From Microbacterium sp. MF43 (GTDB lineage: Bacteria; Actinomycetota; Actinomycetes; Actinomycetales; Microbacteriaceae), in assembly GCF_012847295.1 (NCBI RefSeq), contig NZ_JABBDY010000003.1, forward strand, positions 124,001-188,000: a stretch of 64,000 nucleotides of DNA, given 5' to 3'. Each line of letters opens with the position of its first letter. Within the stretch, counting starts at the first letter, position 1. Made by a program: the position numbers and the translations under genes. Of this stretch, positions 29,831 to 37,671 are shown in pieces. Under the pieces are notes generated by a model, which was given only the letters and a program-made list of their open reading frames with translations, made no database searches and was not told the origin of the DNA.

Positions 29831-31891
29831 GTGTCACACACCATCACCCCCGGCCTCGTCAGCCTCGACGTAGGCCTCGGCGCCGACAAGGCCGCCGTCA
29901 TCCGTGCGCTCGCCGCACGCGTCGTCGCGCAGGGACGCGCGACCGACGCCGATGCGCTCTTCGCCGATGCCTGGGCACGCGAGGAGAAGGACGAGACCGG
30001 GCTCCCCGGCGGCATCGCCATCCCGCACGCCAAGAGCGCGGCGGTCACCGAGCCGTCGCTCGCCTTCGCGCGGCTCTCGCCCGGCATCGACTTCGGCGCT
30101 CCCGACGGACCCGCCGACCTCGTCTTCCTCATCGCGGCGCCCGAGGGTGCGGCCGAGGCGCACCTCGCGGTGCTCTCGAAACTCGCGCGCAGCCTCATGC
30201 AGGACCCGTTCACGAGCGGACTGCGCGCCGCTCGCAGCGACGACGAGGTGGTCGCGATCGTTCGGGAGGCCATCGGGGAATCGGATGCCGCAGCCGCCGC
30301 CCCGGCCGCGACGCCCGCTCCCGCTCCCGAGGCTCCTGCTCCGGGTGCCGTCACGACCGATCCCGGTCTCACCGTGGAAGGCCGTCCTGCGCGCATCGTC
30401 GCCGTGACCTCGTGCGCGACCGGCATCGCGCACACGTTCATGGCAGCCGACGCACTGACCGCCGCCGGCGTCGCCGCCGGAGTCGACCTCGTCGTCGAGC
30501 CGCAGGGGTCCAGCGGCTACCAGGCACTGCCGCAGGGCGTCATCGACAGCGCCGACGCCGTGATCTTCGCGACCGACGTCGACGTGCGCGAGCTTCACCG
30601 CTTCTCGGGCAAACCCGTGGTGCGCTCGGGTGTGAAGCGCGGCATCGAGCAGCCGAAGGAGCTCATCGCCGAGGCGGTCGCCGCAGCGAACAATCCCGGT
30701 GCGACGAGGGTGAGCGCGGCCGCGTCGGCGGGCTCGTCCGCGGCGGGGACCGAGACGCTCTCGTGGGGAGCCCGCATCCAGCGGATCCTCCTCACCGGCG
30801 TGAGCTACATGATCCCGTTCGTCGCCGGCGGCGGTCTGCTGATCGCCCTCGGGTTCCTCTTCTTCGGCGACGACTACACCGCGCCGGCCAACGCGACGAC
30901 CGTGATCGTCGAGAACTCGCTGTGGGATCTGCCGGAAGGCGGACTCGGGCTCTACATCGGCTCTGTGGCGTTCGCGATCGGCGCCGCCTCGATGGGCTTC
31001 CTCGTGTCGGCACTCGCCGGGTACATCTCGTTCGCGATCGCCGACCGACCGGGCATCGCGCCCGGATTCGTCGCGGGTGCGATCGCCGTGACCATGAACG
31101 CCGGATTCATCGGCGGCATCGTCGGCGGTCTGCTCGCCGGTGTGACCGCATGGTGGATCGGCACGTGGCGGGTGCCGCGCTGGCTGCGCGGCCTCATGCC
31201 GGTCGCGATCATCCCGCTGCTGGCCTCGATCGTGGCCTCCGGCCTCATGGTGCTCTTCCTCGGCCGCCCGATCGCCACGCTGATGGTGTGGCTGACCGAC
31301 TGGTTGAACAACCTGGCCGGAACCTCCGGGATCATCGTCGTCGGCATCGTGCTCGGCCTGATGATGTGCTTCGACCTGGGCGGTCCTGTGAACAAGGTGG
31401 CCTACGCGTTCGCCGTGGCCGGTCTCGCCGAGGCCTCGCCCGACAACACCACGCCCTACCTCATCATGGCGGCCGTGATGGCGGCGGGCATGGTTCCTCC
31501 GCTCGCCATGGCTCTCGCGTCCACGGTGCTCGCTCGCGACCTGTTCCCGCCGGTCGAGCGCGAGAACGGCAAGGCTGCCTGGCTCCTCGGTGCCGCGTTC
31601 ATCAGCGAGGGGGCGATCCCGTTCGCCGCGGCCGATCCGCTGCGCGTCATCCCGGCCTGCCTCGCCGGGGGCGCCGTCACCGGCGCGCTGAGCATGGCGT
31701 TCGCCGTGCAGTCGCTGGCCCCGCACGGCGGCGCGTTCGTCTTCTTCGCGATCAACCCGTTCTGGGGCTTCCTCGTCGCCATCGCCGCCGGTACCGTCGT
31801 GACGGCGCTCCTCGTCGTCGCGCTCAAGCGCTGGGTCGGCCGCAAGGAGCTGGAAGAGGCCGAAGCGCCGTTCGAGGCCGTCCCGGCGTGA
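29831..31891 (+). CDS. fruA: PTS fructose transporter IIABC
   Basis: Imports fructose and phosphorylates it at C1. One 686-residue chain carries all three domains: IIA (about 5-150, phospho-histidine H66 in GIAIPHAK), an Ala/Pro linker, IIB (about 178-280, phospho-cysteine C195 in AVTSCATGIAHTF), and the membrane IIC (about 310-670, eight to ten helices; SYMIPFVAGGGLLIALGFLFFG). GTG 29831 has the strong SD AGGAGGT. ptsH follows and supplies HPr. Enzyme I must be elsewhere. Confidence 0.95.
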   Translation: MSHTITPGLVSLDVGLGADKAAVIRALAARVVAQGRATDADALFADAWAREEKDETGLPGGIAIPHAKSAAVTEPSLAFARLSPGIDFGAPDGPADLVFLIAAPEGAAEAHLAVLSKLARSLMQDPFTSGLRAARSDDEVVAIVREAIGESDAAAAAPAATPAPAPEAPAPGAVTTDPGLTVEGRPARIVAVTSCATGIAHTFMAADALTAAGVAAGVDLVVEPQGSSGYQALPQGVIDSADAVIFATDVDVRELHRFSGKPVVRSGVKRGIEQPKELIAEAVAAANNPGATRVSAAASAGSSAAGTETLSWGARIQRILLTGVSYMIPFVAGGGLLIALGFLFFGDDYTAPANATTVIVENSLWDLPEGGLGLYIGSVAFAIGAASMGFLVSALAGYISFAIADRPGIAPGFVAGAIAVTMNAGFIGGIVGGLLAGVTAWWIGTWRVPRWLRGLMPVAIIPLLASIVASGLMVLFLGRPIATLMVWLTDWLNNLAGTSGIIVVGIVLGLMMCFDLGGPVNKVAYAFAVAGLAEASPDNTTPYLIMAAVMAAGMVPPLAMALASTVLARDLFPPVERENGKAAWLLGAAFISEGAIPFAAADPLRVIPACLAGGAVTGALSMAFAVQSLAPHGGAFVFFAINPFWGFLVAIAAGTVVTALLVVALKRWVGRKELEEAEAPFEAVPA

Positions 31892-31925
31892 TCGACCCCG
31901 CCACCGAGTGATCAAGGAGACAGAC

Positions 31926-32195
31926 ATGGCACAACGTCAGGCCACCATCGCGAGCAGCTCGGGACTGCACGCACGCCCCGCGAAGCTTTTCGTGCAGGCG
32001 GTGCAGGAGAAGAAGGTGCCGGTGACCATCGCGGTCGACGGAGGCCCCGACCTCAACGCGGGCAGCATCCTCTCCCTCATGGGGCTGGGCGCCTCGCATG
32101 GTACGGTCGTGACACTCAAGGCCGAGGGGGACGGCGCCGAGCAGGCTCTCGACGAGCTCGTCGAACTGCTCGAGACGGATCTCGACGCACAATAG
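31926..32195 (+). CDS. ptsH: Phosphocarrier protein HPr
   Basis: 89 residues. The active histidine is H15 in SSGLHARPA. A serine at position 47 (AGSILSLMGLG) is in the place of the regulatory Ser46 of Gram-positive HPr. It relays phosphate from enzyme I to FruA. ATG 31926 has the SD AAGGAG; an earlier in-frame ATG at 31908 would place the SD inside the gene. Last gene of the fructose operon, followed by a perfect 17-bp dyad. Confidence 0.94.
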   Translation: MAQRQATIASSSGLHARPAKLFVQAVQEKKVPVTIAVDGGPDLNAGSILSLMGLGASHGTVVTLKAEGDGAEQALDELVELLETDLDAQ

Positions 32196-32213
32196 CGCTC
32201 CGGCGCGAGACGA

Positions 32214-32257
32214 GACGACGGATGCCGCAGATCGAAGCCGCTGCGGCATCCGTCGTC
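32214..32257. terminator. Bidirectional terminator between ptsH and the metallohydrolase
   Basis: A perfect 17-bp stem: 32214-32230 pairs with 32241-32257 across a 10-nt loop. It sits between convergent genes, so it may serve both. Confidence 0.8.
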
Positions 32258-32284
32258 TGTTCGTGGGGACGATCCGGGCGGGTC

Positions 32285-32923
32285 TCAGATGTCGGTGCCC
32301 TCGCCCGGCTCGAGCTCGAGGAACTCGCCGCCATGCTGTTCGACGGCCCAGCGAAGGCGGGCGCGGCCCATGTCCCGGCCGATGCGCGACAGCGTCATGT
32401 CGTGCGTTCCGAAGGCCTGCCGCGGGGCGACGGCGAGAACGAAGTCCATGGCCTCGCCGATCTTGAGCCACGGCGCCCCCACGGGAGCGGCCAGCAGGCG
32501 AACGTCCTTTCCGTCGGGCACGGCGTACGAGTCGCCCGGGTAGTAGAAGCCGTCGTTGACGAGCACGCCGACATTGTCGATCACGGGGATCGACTCGTGG
32601 ATCACCGCGTGCTTTCCGCCGAAGAACTCCAGCCGGAACGGGTCGAGTTCGACGACGTCGCCCGGGCGGACGACCGTGACCTCGTACCCTGCGGCGGCCT
32701 TCGCGGCGCCCTCCGGCGCATAGACGGGGATCCCCGGGTACGCCTTGATCAGCCGGTCGAGGTGGTCCGGCGTCCAGTGGTCGGGATGCTCATGGGTGAT
32801 CACGATTCCCACGACCTCCTCGAGATCGGCCAGGGGAGCCGTGTACGAACCAGGGTCGACCACGAGGGTCCTCCCGGCCTCGAGGAGCGTGAGGGTGGCG
32901 TGCTCGAACTTGGTCACTCGCAT
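32285..32923 (-). CDS. Metallo-beta-lactamase-fold hydrolase
   Basis: 212 residues of the UPF0173/UlaG-like MBL group. The zinc motif HxHxDH appears as ITHEHPDHWTPDHL near residue 50, with further His/Asp ligands in GGKHAVIHE, YPGDSYAVP and FGTHDMT. Substrate unknown. I use ATG 32923 (MRVTKFEHATLTLLEAG), which matches the family N-terminus; a longer frame to 33010 would run through the tRNA-Glu promoter. Convergent with the fructose operon, probably monocistronic. Confidence 0.85.
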   Translation of the reverse strand: MRVTKFEHATLTLLEAGRTLVVDPGSYTAPLADLEEVVGIVITHEHPDHWTPDHLDRLIKAYPGIPVYAPEGAAKAAAGYEVTVVRPGDVVELDPFRLEFFGGKHAVIHESIPVIDNVGVLVNDGFYYPGDSYAVPDGKDVRLLAAPVGAPWLKIGEAMDFVLAVAPRQAFGTHDMTLSRIGRDMGRARLRWAVEQHGGEFLELEPGEGTDI

Positions 32924-32983
32924 GCTGCGAGTCAACTCTGCGCACCCCCCTCGGGCAAGCGCGCAGACCATTCCCGCCTCGAT

Positions 32984-33013
32984 TTGGAGAGCGCATGAGC
33001 ACCGTGGCATAAT
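32984..33013 (+). promoter_or_regulatory. Promoter of tRNA-Glu
   Basis: -35 TTGGAG (32984-32989), 18-bp spacer, -10 CATAAT (33008-33013). It is the most consensus-like promoter in this part of the window. Confidence 0.7.
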
Positions 33014-33030
33014 CGAACGGTTGCGAAAAA

Positions 33031-33103
33031 GGCCCCATCGTATAGCGGCCTAGTACGCCGCCCTCTCACGGCGGTAACGCGGGTTCGAATCCCGCTGGGG
33101 TCA
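33031..33103 (+). tRNA. tRNA-Glu (anticodon CTC)
   Basis: A 73-nt cloverleaf. Acceptor GGCCCCA/TGGGGTC (one G-U), discriminator A, anticodon loop CCTCTCA reading CTC (codon GAG), and GGTTCGAATCC in the T arm. CCA not encoded. Confidence 0.94.
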
Positions 33104-33110
33104 CAACACA

Positions 33111-33147
33111 CGAAAGAAGCCCGGTCCACAGGACCGGGCTTCTTTCG
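33111..33147. terminator. Terminator of tRNA-Glu
   Basis: A perfect 17-bp stem (33111-33127 with 33131-33147, loop ACA). Its 3' arm ends in CTTCTTTCG. It may also stop the convergent DUF4349 gene. Confidence 0.88.
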
Positions 33148-33182
33148 TTGCGTATGCCGGGTGGGCTGAGAGCACCCGTCCC

Positions 33183-34352
33183 TCACCCCAGCGTCTCGTC
33201 CACCTTCGACTCCGACGTCGCGGCCGCCGAGGCATCCGCTCGTCTGCGCTGCCTGCGGGTGCGCACCCAGCGCACGATCGCCCACACGAGGAGGGCGATC
33301 ACGCCCGCGACCGCGAGCCAGGGGAGGAGGAATCCGAGAGCGATGACGATGCCGTTGAGCGCCGCGATGAGTCCGTTCCACCCGGCGGCGAGGCCGTCGG
33401 TGAAGCCTGCGGGGTCGGCCTCGACGGTCTCGACCCTCGGTGTCAGGCTCACCGTGAGCGTCGACATCGCGACTTGGCTCTCGAGCATCTCCAGCTGCTG
33501 CTGGTAGGACTCGAGCAGCGCCTGACGCTCCGAGAGCGCCGCTTCGGCGGCGATGAGGTCGGCGACGCTCGTTGCCTCGGCGAGGAGCGACGTCAGCCGG
33601 TCCACCGACGCCTGCGCCGCCTCGATGCGCGCCTCGAGATCGACTGTCTGCTCCGTCACGTCCTGGCGGTTGATCGCCGAGGTGGTCACCTCTCCGATTC
33701 CGCTCAATTCGTCGATGACCGCGGGAAGCTCCTCGGAGGGCACGCGAACGGTGATCCAGGCGCCCTCGGTCGGGTACGGATAGGGGTACGGCATGCTGTC
33801 GTAGGCGACACCGGTCTCGGGATCGACGGGAGCGCCCTTCGTGCCCACATTCATCGACTCGACGTATCCGCCGTGGGCGACCGCGCTGTTGCCGACGATG
33901 CGGACCGCGACAGCCACATCGTCCACCACGACGGTCGCCGACGCGGTGGTGATGATGTCGCGCTGCTCGTCGCCCGGGTCGACGAGGGTGGATCCGCCGC
34001 TCAGGTCGCCGTCGGCTCCGCCGCCGCTGTCCTCCGTCGTCGCGGCGCCGCTGTCGCCGGATGACTCGGTCGGTGCGTCGGGCGCGAGGCCGGGCTCCGC
34101 GGAGGAGTCGCTCGTCCCGCCACCGGGGGAGACCAGAGGCACGACCGTGGGGGCGATGATCGCGGCGACGGCGATGACAGCCGCTGCTGCACCGCCGGCC
34201 ATCCAGATGCGCCCCCGACGCGCGGTCCGTGCGCGTCGGGTGGTGCGCTCGTGCGCGATGTCCGCGAACAGCGCCTCTTCGATCTCGTCGATGCGCTGCG
34301 CGCTGAGTTCGGGAAGCTCCGCCGGCGCGCCCGTGGGCTGCTGCGTGCTCAT
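33183..34352 (-). CDS. DUF4349 protein with N-terminal anti-sigma-like region
   Basis: 389 residues. The cytoplasmic N-terminus (about 1-48) has ELSAQRIDEIEEALFADIAHERTTRR, like the sigma-binding ends of actinobacterial anti-sigma factors. A transmembrane helix follows (about 50-72), then a Ser/Gly/Asp-rich spacer and the extracellular DUF4349 domain with a long coiled coil (VDLEARIEAAQASVDRLTSLL). A second helix pair lies near 325-365 before a basic tail. ATG overlaps the stop of the ECF sigma gene (ATGA), so it is probably the membrane-bound partner that holds the sigma factor. Confidence 0.82.
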   Translation of the reverse strand: MSTQQPTGAPAELPELSAQRIDEIEEALFADIAHERTTRRARTARRGRIWMAGGAAAAVIAVAAIIAPTVVPLVSPGGGTSDSSAEPGLAPDAPTESSGDSGAATTEDSGGGADGDLSGGSTLVDPGDEQRDIITTASATVVVDDVAVAVRIVGNSAVAHGGYVESMNVGTKGAPVDPETGVAYDSMPYPYPYPTEGAWITVRVPSEELPAVIDELSGIGEVTTSAINRQDVTEQTVDLEARIEAAQASVDRLTSLLAEATSVADLIAAEAALSERQALLESYQQQLEMLESQVAMSTLTVSLTPRVETVEADPAGFTDGLAAGWNGLIAALNGIVIALGFLLPWLAVAGVIALLVWAIVRWVRTRRQRRRADASAAATSESKVDETLG

Positions 34353-34906
34353 GTGCTCTCCTTCACAACGGTCCGCAGTCGCGTGCGGATGCGGGAGAGA
34401 CGATTGCGGACGACCCCGTGCGCCACGCCGAGCTCATCGGCGGCCACCTGGTAGGCGTACCCCTCGGCAGCGCAGAGCCGGAAGATCTCGCGGTCGAGCG
34501 CACTGAGACCCTGCACCTCCTGCAGGATGCGCGCCGCCAGGTCGGCGCCGATCACCTGCTCCTCGACGCTGACCGTGTCGGGGAGCGTCTCGTCGGCTGC
34601 CGCCGCGGTGTGCTCGCGATCGCGCTTCTGACGCCGGATGCGATTGGCCGCCTGGAAGCGGCACACCGTCGCCAGCCACGGGAGCAGCGAGTCGCTCGCG
34701 AGCTCGAGGCCCGGCAGCTTCCGCCACGCGACGAGGAATGTCTCCTGGGTCACGTCCTCCGCGTCGGCCGCGTTCCCCACCAGCCCGTGGGCGAGCCAGT
34801 ACACGGGGCGCACGTAGGCGCGGTACAGCGCACGGAAGGCGTGTTCGCTGCCTGCCGCCGCCTGCGCCACGAGCGCAGCGTCGTCCCGCTCGATGTCCTG
34901 TGGCAT
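34349..34906 (-). CDS. ECF-type RNA polymerase sigma factor
   Basis: 185 residues. Region 2 covers FRALYRAYVRPVYWLAHGL through AADAEDVTQETFLVAWRKL, and region 4 LSALDREIFRLCAAEGYAYQVAADELGVAHGVVRNRLSRIRTRL. Members with this type of partner usually direct an envelope-stress response; the regulon is unknown. I take ATG 34906 as the start because MPQDIERDDAALVAQAAAG is a normal ECF beginning. It is the first gene of a two-gene operon with DUF4349. Confidence 0.9.
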   Translation of the reverse strand: MPQDIERDDAALVAQAAAGSEHAFRALYRAYVRPVYWLAHGLVGNAADAEDVTQETFLVAWRKLPGLELASDSLLPWLATVCRFQAANRIRRQKRDREHTAAAADETLPDTVSVEEQVIGADLAARILQEVQGLSALDREIFRLCAAEGYAYQVAADELGVAHGVVRNRLSRIRTRLRTVVKEST

Positions 34907-35034
34907 GCCCCGTCCTTCGGGTCCGCGGCGGCGCCGTGCGGGGCGTCGTCGCGGAGCACCATTGTCTCTCACCCGGTCAGTGTCGCGGAGGACCGGATCG
35001 TCTCGGCGCGGCGGCTGCGGCATCCGCCTGCCTG

Positions 35035-35040
35035 TATTCT
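35035..35040 (+). promoter_or_regulatory. -10 element of the TerC transcript
   Basis: TATTCT preceded by TG (extended -10 in form). Transcription from about 35047 would begin just ahead of the riboswitch-like leader. Confidence 0.5.
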
Positions 35041-35043
35041 GGT

Positions 35044-35160
35044 AGGGCGAGAGGGAGTATCCCGCGAGCGCGCATCCGTCATCACGGGTCCCGATAGTGA
35101 GGCCCCGGGTGCGCGACGCGGCCGACGAGCCGCGGGGAGAGACTTTCGACGTCCGTCGTA
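35044..35160 (+). promoter_or_regulatory. Probable yybP-ykoY (Mn2+) riboswitch leader of TerC
   Basis: The 145-nt leader of a TerC gene carries the hallmarks of the yybP-ykoY class: GGGAGTATCCC near the 5' end (35053-35063), a CGTCATCACGGG segment, a GC-rich arm (GCGGC/GCCGC), and GACTTTCG (35141-35148) at the 3' side. TerC/Alx genes are established targets of this Mn2+ aptamer. Identification is by motif and position only; no covariance search was run. Confidence 0.6.
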
Positions 35161-35190
35161 CCCCTCCAACGCTTCCCCGAAAGGCCCTGA

Positions 35191-36303
35191 ATGGACCTCG
35201 TCCTCCCACTGTGGTTCGAGATCGGATCGCTCGTCCTCCTGACGCTCATCCTCCTCGGCGATCTGCTGCTCATCCTCAAGCGTCCGCACATCCCGTCCAC
35301 GCGGGAGTCCACGCTGTGGGTGGTGTTCTACGTCACCCTGGCGCTGCTCTTCGCCGGGATCATGTGGCTGATCGCGGGCCCCGAATACGCCGGCCAGTTC
35401 GTCGCCGGCTGGCTCACCGAGTACAGCCTGTCGATCGACAACCTCTTCGTGTTCGTGCTCATCATGAGCCAGTTCGCGGTGCCTCGCCGGTACCAGCAGG
35501 AGGTGCTGATGGTGGGCATCATCATCGCGCTCATCCTGCGTGGGATCTTCATCATGCTGGGCGCTGCGATCATCGAGCAGTGGAGCTGGGTGTTCTACAT
35601 CTTCGGCGCGTTCCTGGTGTGGACGGCGTGGCGTCAGGCCTTCCCCGGCGGTGACCACGATTCGGACGTGAAGCAGGAGAACTTCATCGTCCGCCTGCTG
35701 CGCCGCACGATCGACATCAGCGAGACCTACGACGGCGCCAAGATCCGCACCGTCGTGGACGGCAAGAAGATGTTCACGCCGATGATCATCGTCTTCGCGG
35801 CGATCGGCGTGACCGATCTCCTCTTCGCGATCGACTCCATCCCCGCGATCTTCGGCATCACGCAGAGCCCGTTCATCGTGTTCACGGCGAACATCTTCGC
35901 CCTCATGGGACTGCGACAGCTCTACTTCCTGCTCGGCGACCTGCTCGATCGGCTGCGCTACCTCCACTACGGCATCGCGTTCATCCTCGCGTTCATCGGC
36001 GTGAAGCTGATCTTCCACGCCATGCACGTCAACGAGCTGCCGTTCATCAACAACGGCGAGCACATCGAGTGGGCCCCCGAGATCTCGACCTGGATGTCGC
36101 TCGGAGTGATCGTGGTCGCCATGACGGTCGCCACGGTCGCGAGCCTCGTCGCGTCGGCGCGTGACAGGAGGACGGATGCCGCAGCCGCCCTCGCCGCGGC
36201 CGAGGCGCCTGCTGGAACCGAGGCGGCAGCCGAGGCGGCCACCGTGGTCGCCGAGGAGAAGGGCACGCCGCCGACCGTGGAGCCGCCGCGAACCGAGCGC
36301 TGA
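35191..36303 (+). CDS. TerC/Alx family integral membrane protein (probable Mn2+ exporter)
   Basis: 370 residues with seven to nine transmembrane helices. TerC marks: YSLSIDNLFVFVLIMSQFAVP with the acidic membrane residue, and FAAIGVTDLLFAIDSIPAIFGIT in the second half. The C-terminal tail of about 45 residues is Ala/Glu-rich and cytoplasmic. The family exports Mn2+ and may metallate secreted proteins. A riboswitch-like leader upstream suggests induction by Mn2+. Older tellurite-resistance naming should not be taken as function. Confidence 0.92.
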   Translation: MDLVLPLWFEIGSLVLLTLILLGDLLLILKRPHIPSTRESTLWVVFYVTLALLFAGIMWLIAGPEYAGQFVAGWLTEYSLSIDNLFVFVLIMSQFAVPRRYQQEVLMVGIIIALILRGIFIMLGAAIIEQWSWVFYIFGAFLVWTAWRQAFPGGDHDSDVKQENFIVRLLRRTIDISETYDGAKIRTVVDGKKMFTPMIIVFAAIGVTDLLFAIDSIPAIFGITQSPFIVFTANIFALMGLRQLYFLLGDLLDRLRYLHYGIAFILAFIGVKLIFHAMHVNELPFINNGEHIEWAPEISTWMSLGVIVVAMTVATVASLVASARDRRTDAAAALAAAEAPAGTEAAAEAATVVAEEKGTPPTVEPPRTER

Positions 36304-36416
36304 CGGGCTGGACGTTGCCTGCGTCCGCGCTGTGAGGGCGTTCAGCAACCGGGCGTAGCGTCCGAAACAGGACAGCGGGGTCCGCCCGCCGCCTTGATCG
36401 ACCCAAGGAGGTCGAG

Positions 36417-37496
36417 ATGGCTCCTGGAATCATCGCGACGAAGCCCCGGGGACCCGCGCGGGCCGAAAGCGACTTCACCGAGCTGGCGGCGATCGTCCGC
36501 GACTCGGGTCTGATGCGCCGCCGCTACGGCTACTACTGGACGAAACTCGTGGCGATGCCTGTCGTGCTGGCGGCAGGCATCGTCGCGTTCATCCTCATCG
36601 GCGACACCTGGTGGCAGCTGTTCACGGCGGTGGGCTTCGCGGTGCTGTTCACGCAGATCGCGATGCTCGGCCATGACGCCGCGCATCGCCAGATCTTCGT
36701 GTCGGGGCGATGGAACGACTGGATCAGCCTCGTGCTCGGCGACCTGCTCGTCGGCATGAGCTACGGGTGGTGGCGCCACAAGCACACGCGCCACCACGCC
36801 AATCCGAACAAGATCGGGTCGGACCCCGACATCGAGCTGCCCGTCATCGCCTTCACTCCCGAGCAGGTGAGAGCGCAGCGGTCCGGGTTCGCACGCTGGA
36901 TGGTCGCCCACCAGGGCGTCTTCTTCTTCCCGATCCTCCTGCTCGAGGGACTTTCCCTTCACGCCTCGGGCGTGCGGAGGGTCGTCGCACGCGAGCACGT
37001 CGATCGGCGCTGGGTGGAGATCGCCTTCCTCACTCTCCGCCTCGGTGGATTCGTCGCGCTGGTCTTCCTGGTGCTCTCGCCCGGGATCGCCGCGGTCTTC
37101 CTGGCGGTGCAGCTCGGGCTGTTCGGCGTGTACATGGGAATGGCTTTCGCGCCGAATCACAAGGGGATGCCCCTCGTTCCGGCGGGGACCCGCTTGGACT
37201 TCCTCACCCGTCAGGTCGTCATGAGTCGCAACATTCGCGGATCGAAGGCACTCGACGTCGCGATGGGCGGCTTGAACTACCAGATCGAGCATCACCTCTT
37301 CCCCTCGATGCCGCGCCCGCACCTGCGCCGTGCCGCGCCGATCGTCGCGTCCTACTGCGAGAAGAAGGGCGTGCCGTACACGGTGACCGGCCTGTGGAAG
37401 TCCTACGGCATCGTCGTCCGCCACATCAATCGCGTCGGACTGGGGGAGCGCGACCCCTTCGACTGCCCGCTCATCGCGCAGCGGCAGGCGGTCTGA
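36417..37496 (+). CDS. Membrane fatty acid desaturase
   Basis: 359 residues with the three histidine boxes of acyl-CoA/lipid desaturases: GHDAAHRQ near 83, HKHTRHHANPNK near 120, and NYQIEHHLFP near 286. Four transmembrane helices lie in two pairs between them. It introduces a double bond into membrane acyl chains; the position cannot be told, but spacing and the QIEHH box recall front-end or delta-type enzymes. Very strong SD (AAGGAGGTCGAG) before ATG. No cytochrome b5 domain is fused. Confidence 0.9.
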   Translation: MAPGIIATKPRGPARAESDFTELAAIVRDSGLMRRRYGYYWTKLVAMPVVLAAGIVAFILIGDTWWQLFTAVGFAVLFTQIAMLGHDAAHRQIFVSGRWNDWISLVLGDLLVGMSYGWWRHKHTRHHANPNKIGSDPDIELPVIAFTPEQVRAQRSGFARWMVAHQGVFFFPILLLEGLSLHASGVRRVVAREHVDRRWVEIAFLTLRLGGFVALVFLVLSPGIAAVFLAVQLGLFGVYMGMAFAPNHKGMPLVPAGTRLDFLTRQVVMSRNIRGSKALDVAMGGLNYQIEHHLFPSMPRPHLRRAAPIVASYCEKKGVPYTVTGLWKSYGIVVRHINRVGLGERDPFDCPLIAQRQAV

Positions 37497-37533
37497 GGCG
37501 GAGCGTGCGGGTCGCACGCTCGGCGGCCGGTGG

Positions 37534-37539
37534 TAACCT
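37534..37539 (+). promoter_or_regulatory. -10 element of the leuCD leader
   Basis: TAACCT ends exactly 6 nt before the GTG of the leader peptide, so the leader peptide itself would be translated leaderlessly. Confidence 0.6.
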
Positions 37540-37545
37540 GGGCCG

Positions 37546-37590
37546 GTGCGGATCGCTCGCCTTCTTCTTAGCGGCCGCGACGAGTCCTAG
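37546..37590 (+). CDS. Leucine-rich leader peptide ahead of leuCD
   Basis: GTG to TAG, 14 codons, MRIARLLLSGRDES. The three consecutive leucine codons are all CTT, which is rarely used in the surrounding genes. Its last codons form the 5' arm of the attenuator dyad. The arrangement is that of a leucine attenuation leader: stalling at CTT when charged tRNA-Leu is low would change folding of the downstream RNA. Confidence 0.7.
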   Translation: MRIARLLLSGRDES

Positions 37591-37628
37591 TTCCCAGGCC
37601 TCACTCGTCGCGGAGTTCGTCGCGGGCC
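37573..37628 (+). promoter_or_regulatory. Attenuator-like alternative dyads of leuC
   Basis: CCGCGACGAGT (37575-37585, inside the leader ORF) pairs perfectly with ACTCGTCGCGG (37603-37613). A second copy of CGTCGCGG at 37618-37625 offers a competing 3' arm. There is no T tract, so the mechanism may be Rho-dependent or translational. Alternatives were judged by eye only. Confidence 0.5.
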
Positions 37629-37671
37629 CCACCCACTGAGGGCAGAGTCCCTTCTAGAGGAGAACCGAGCA

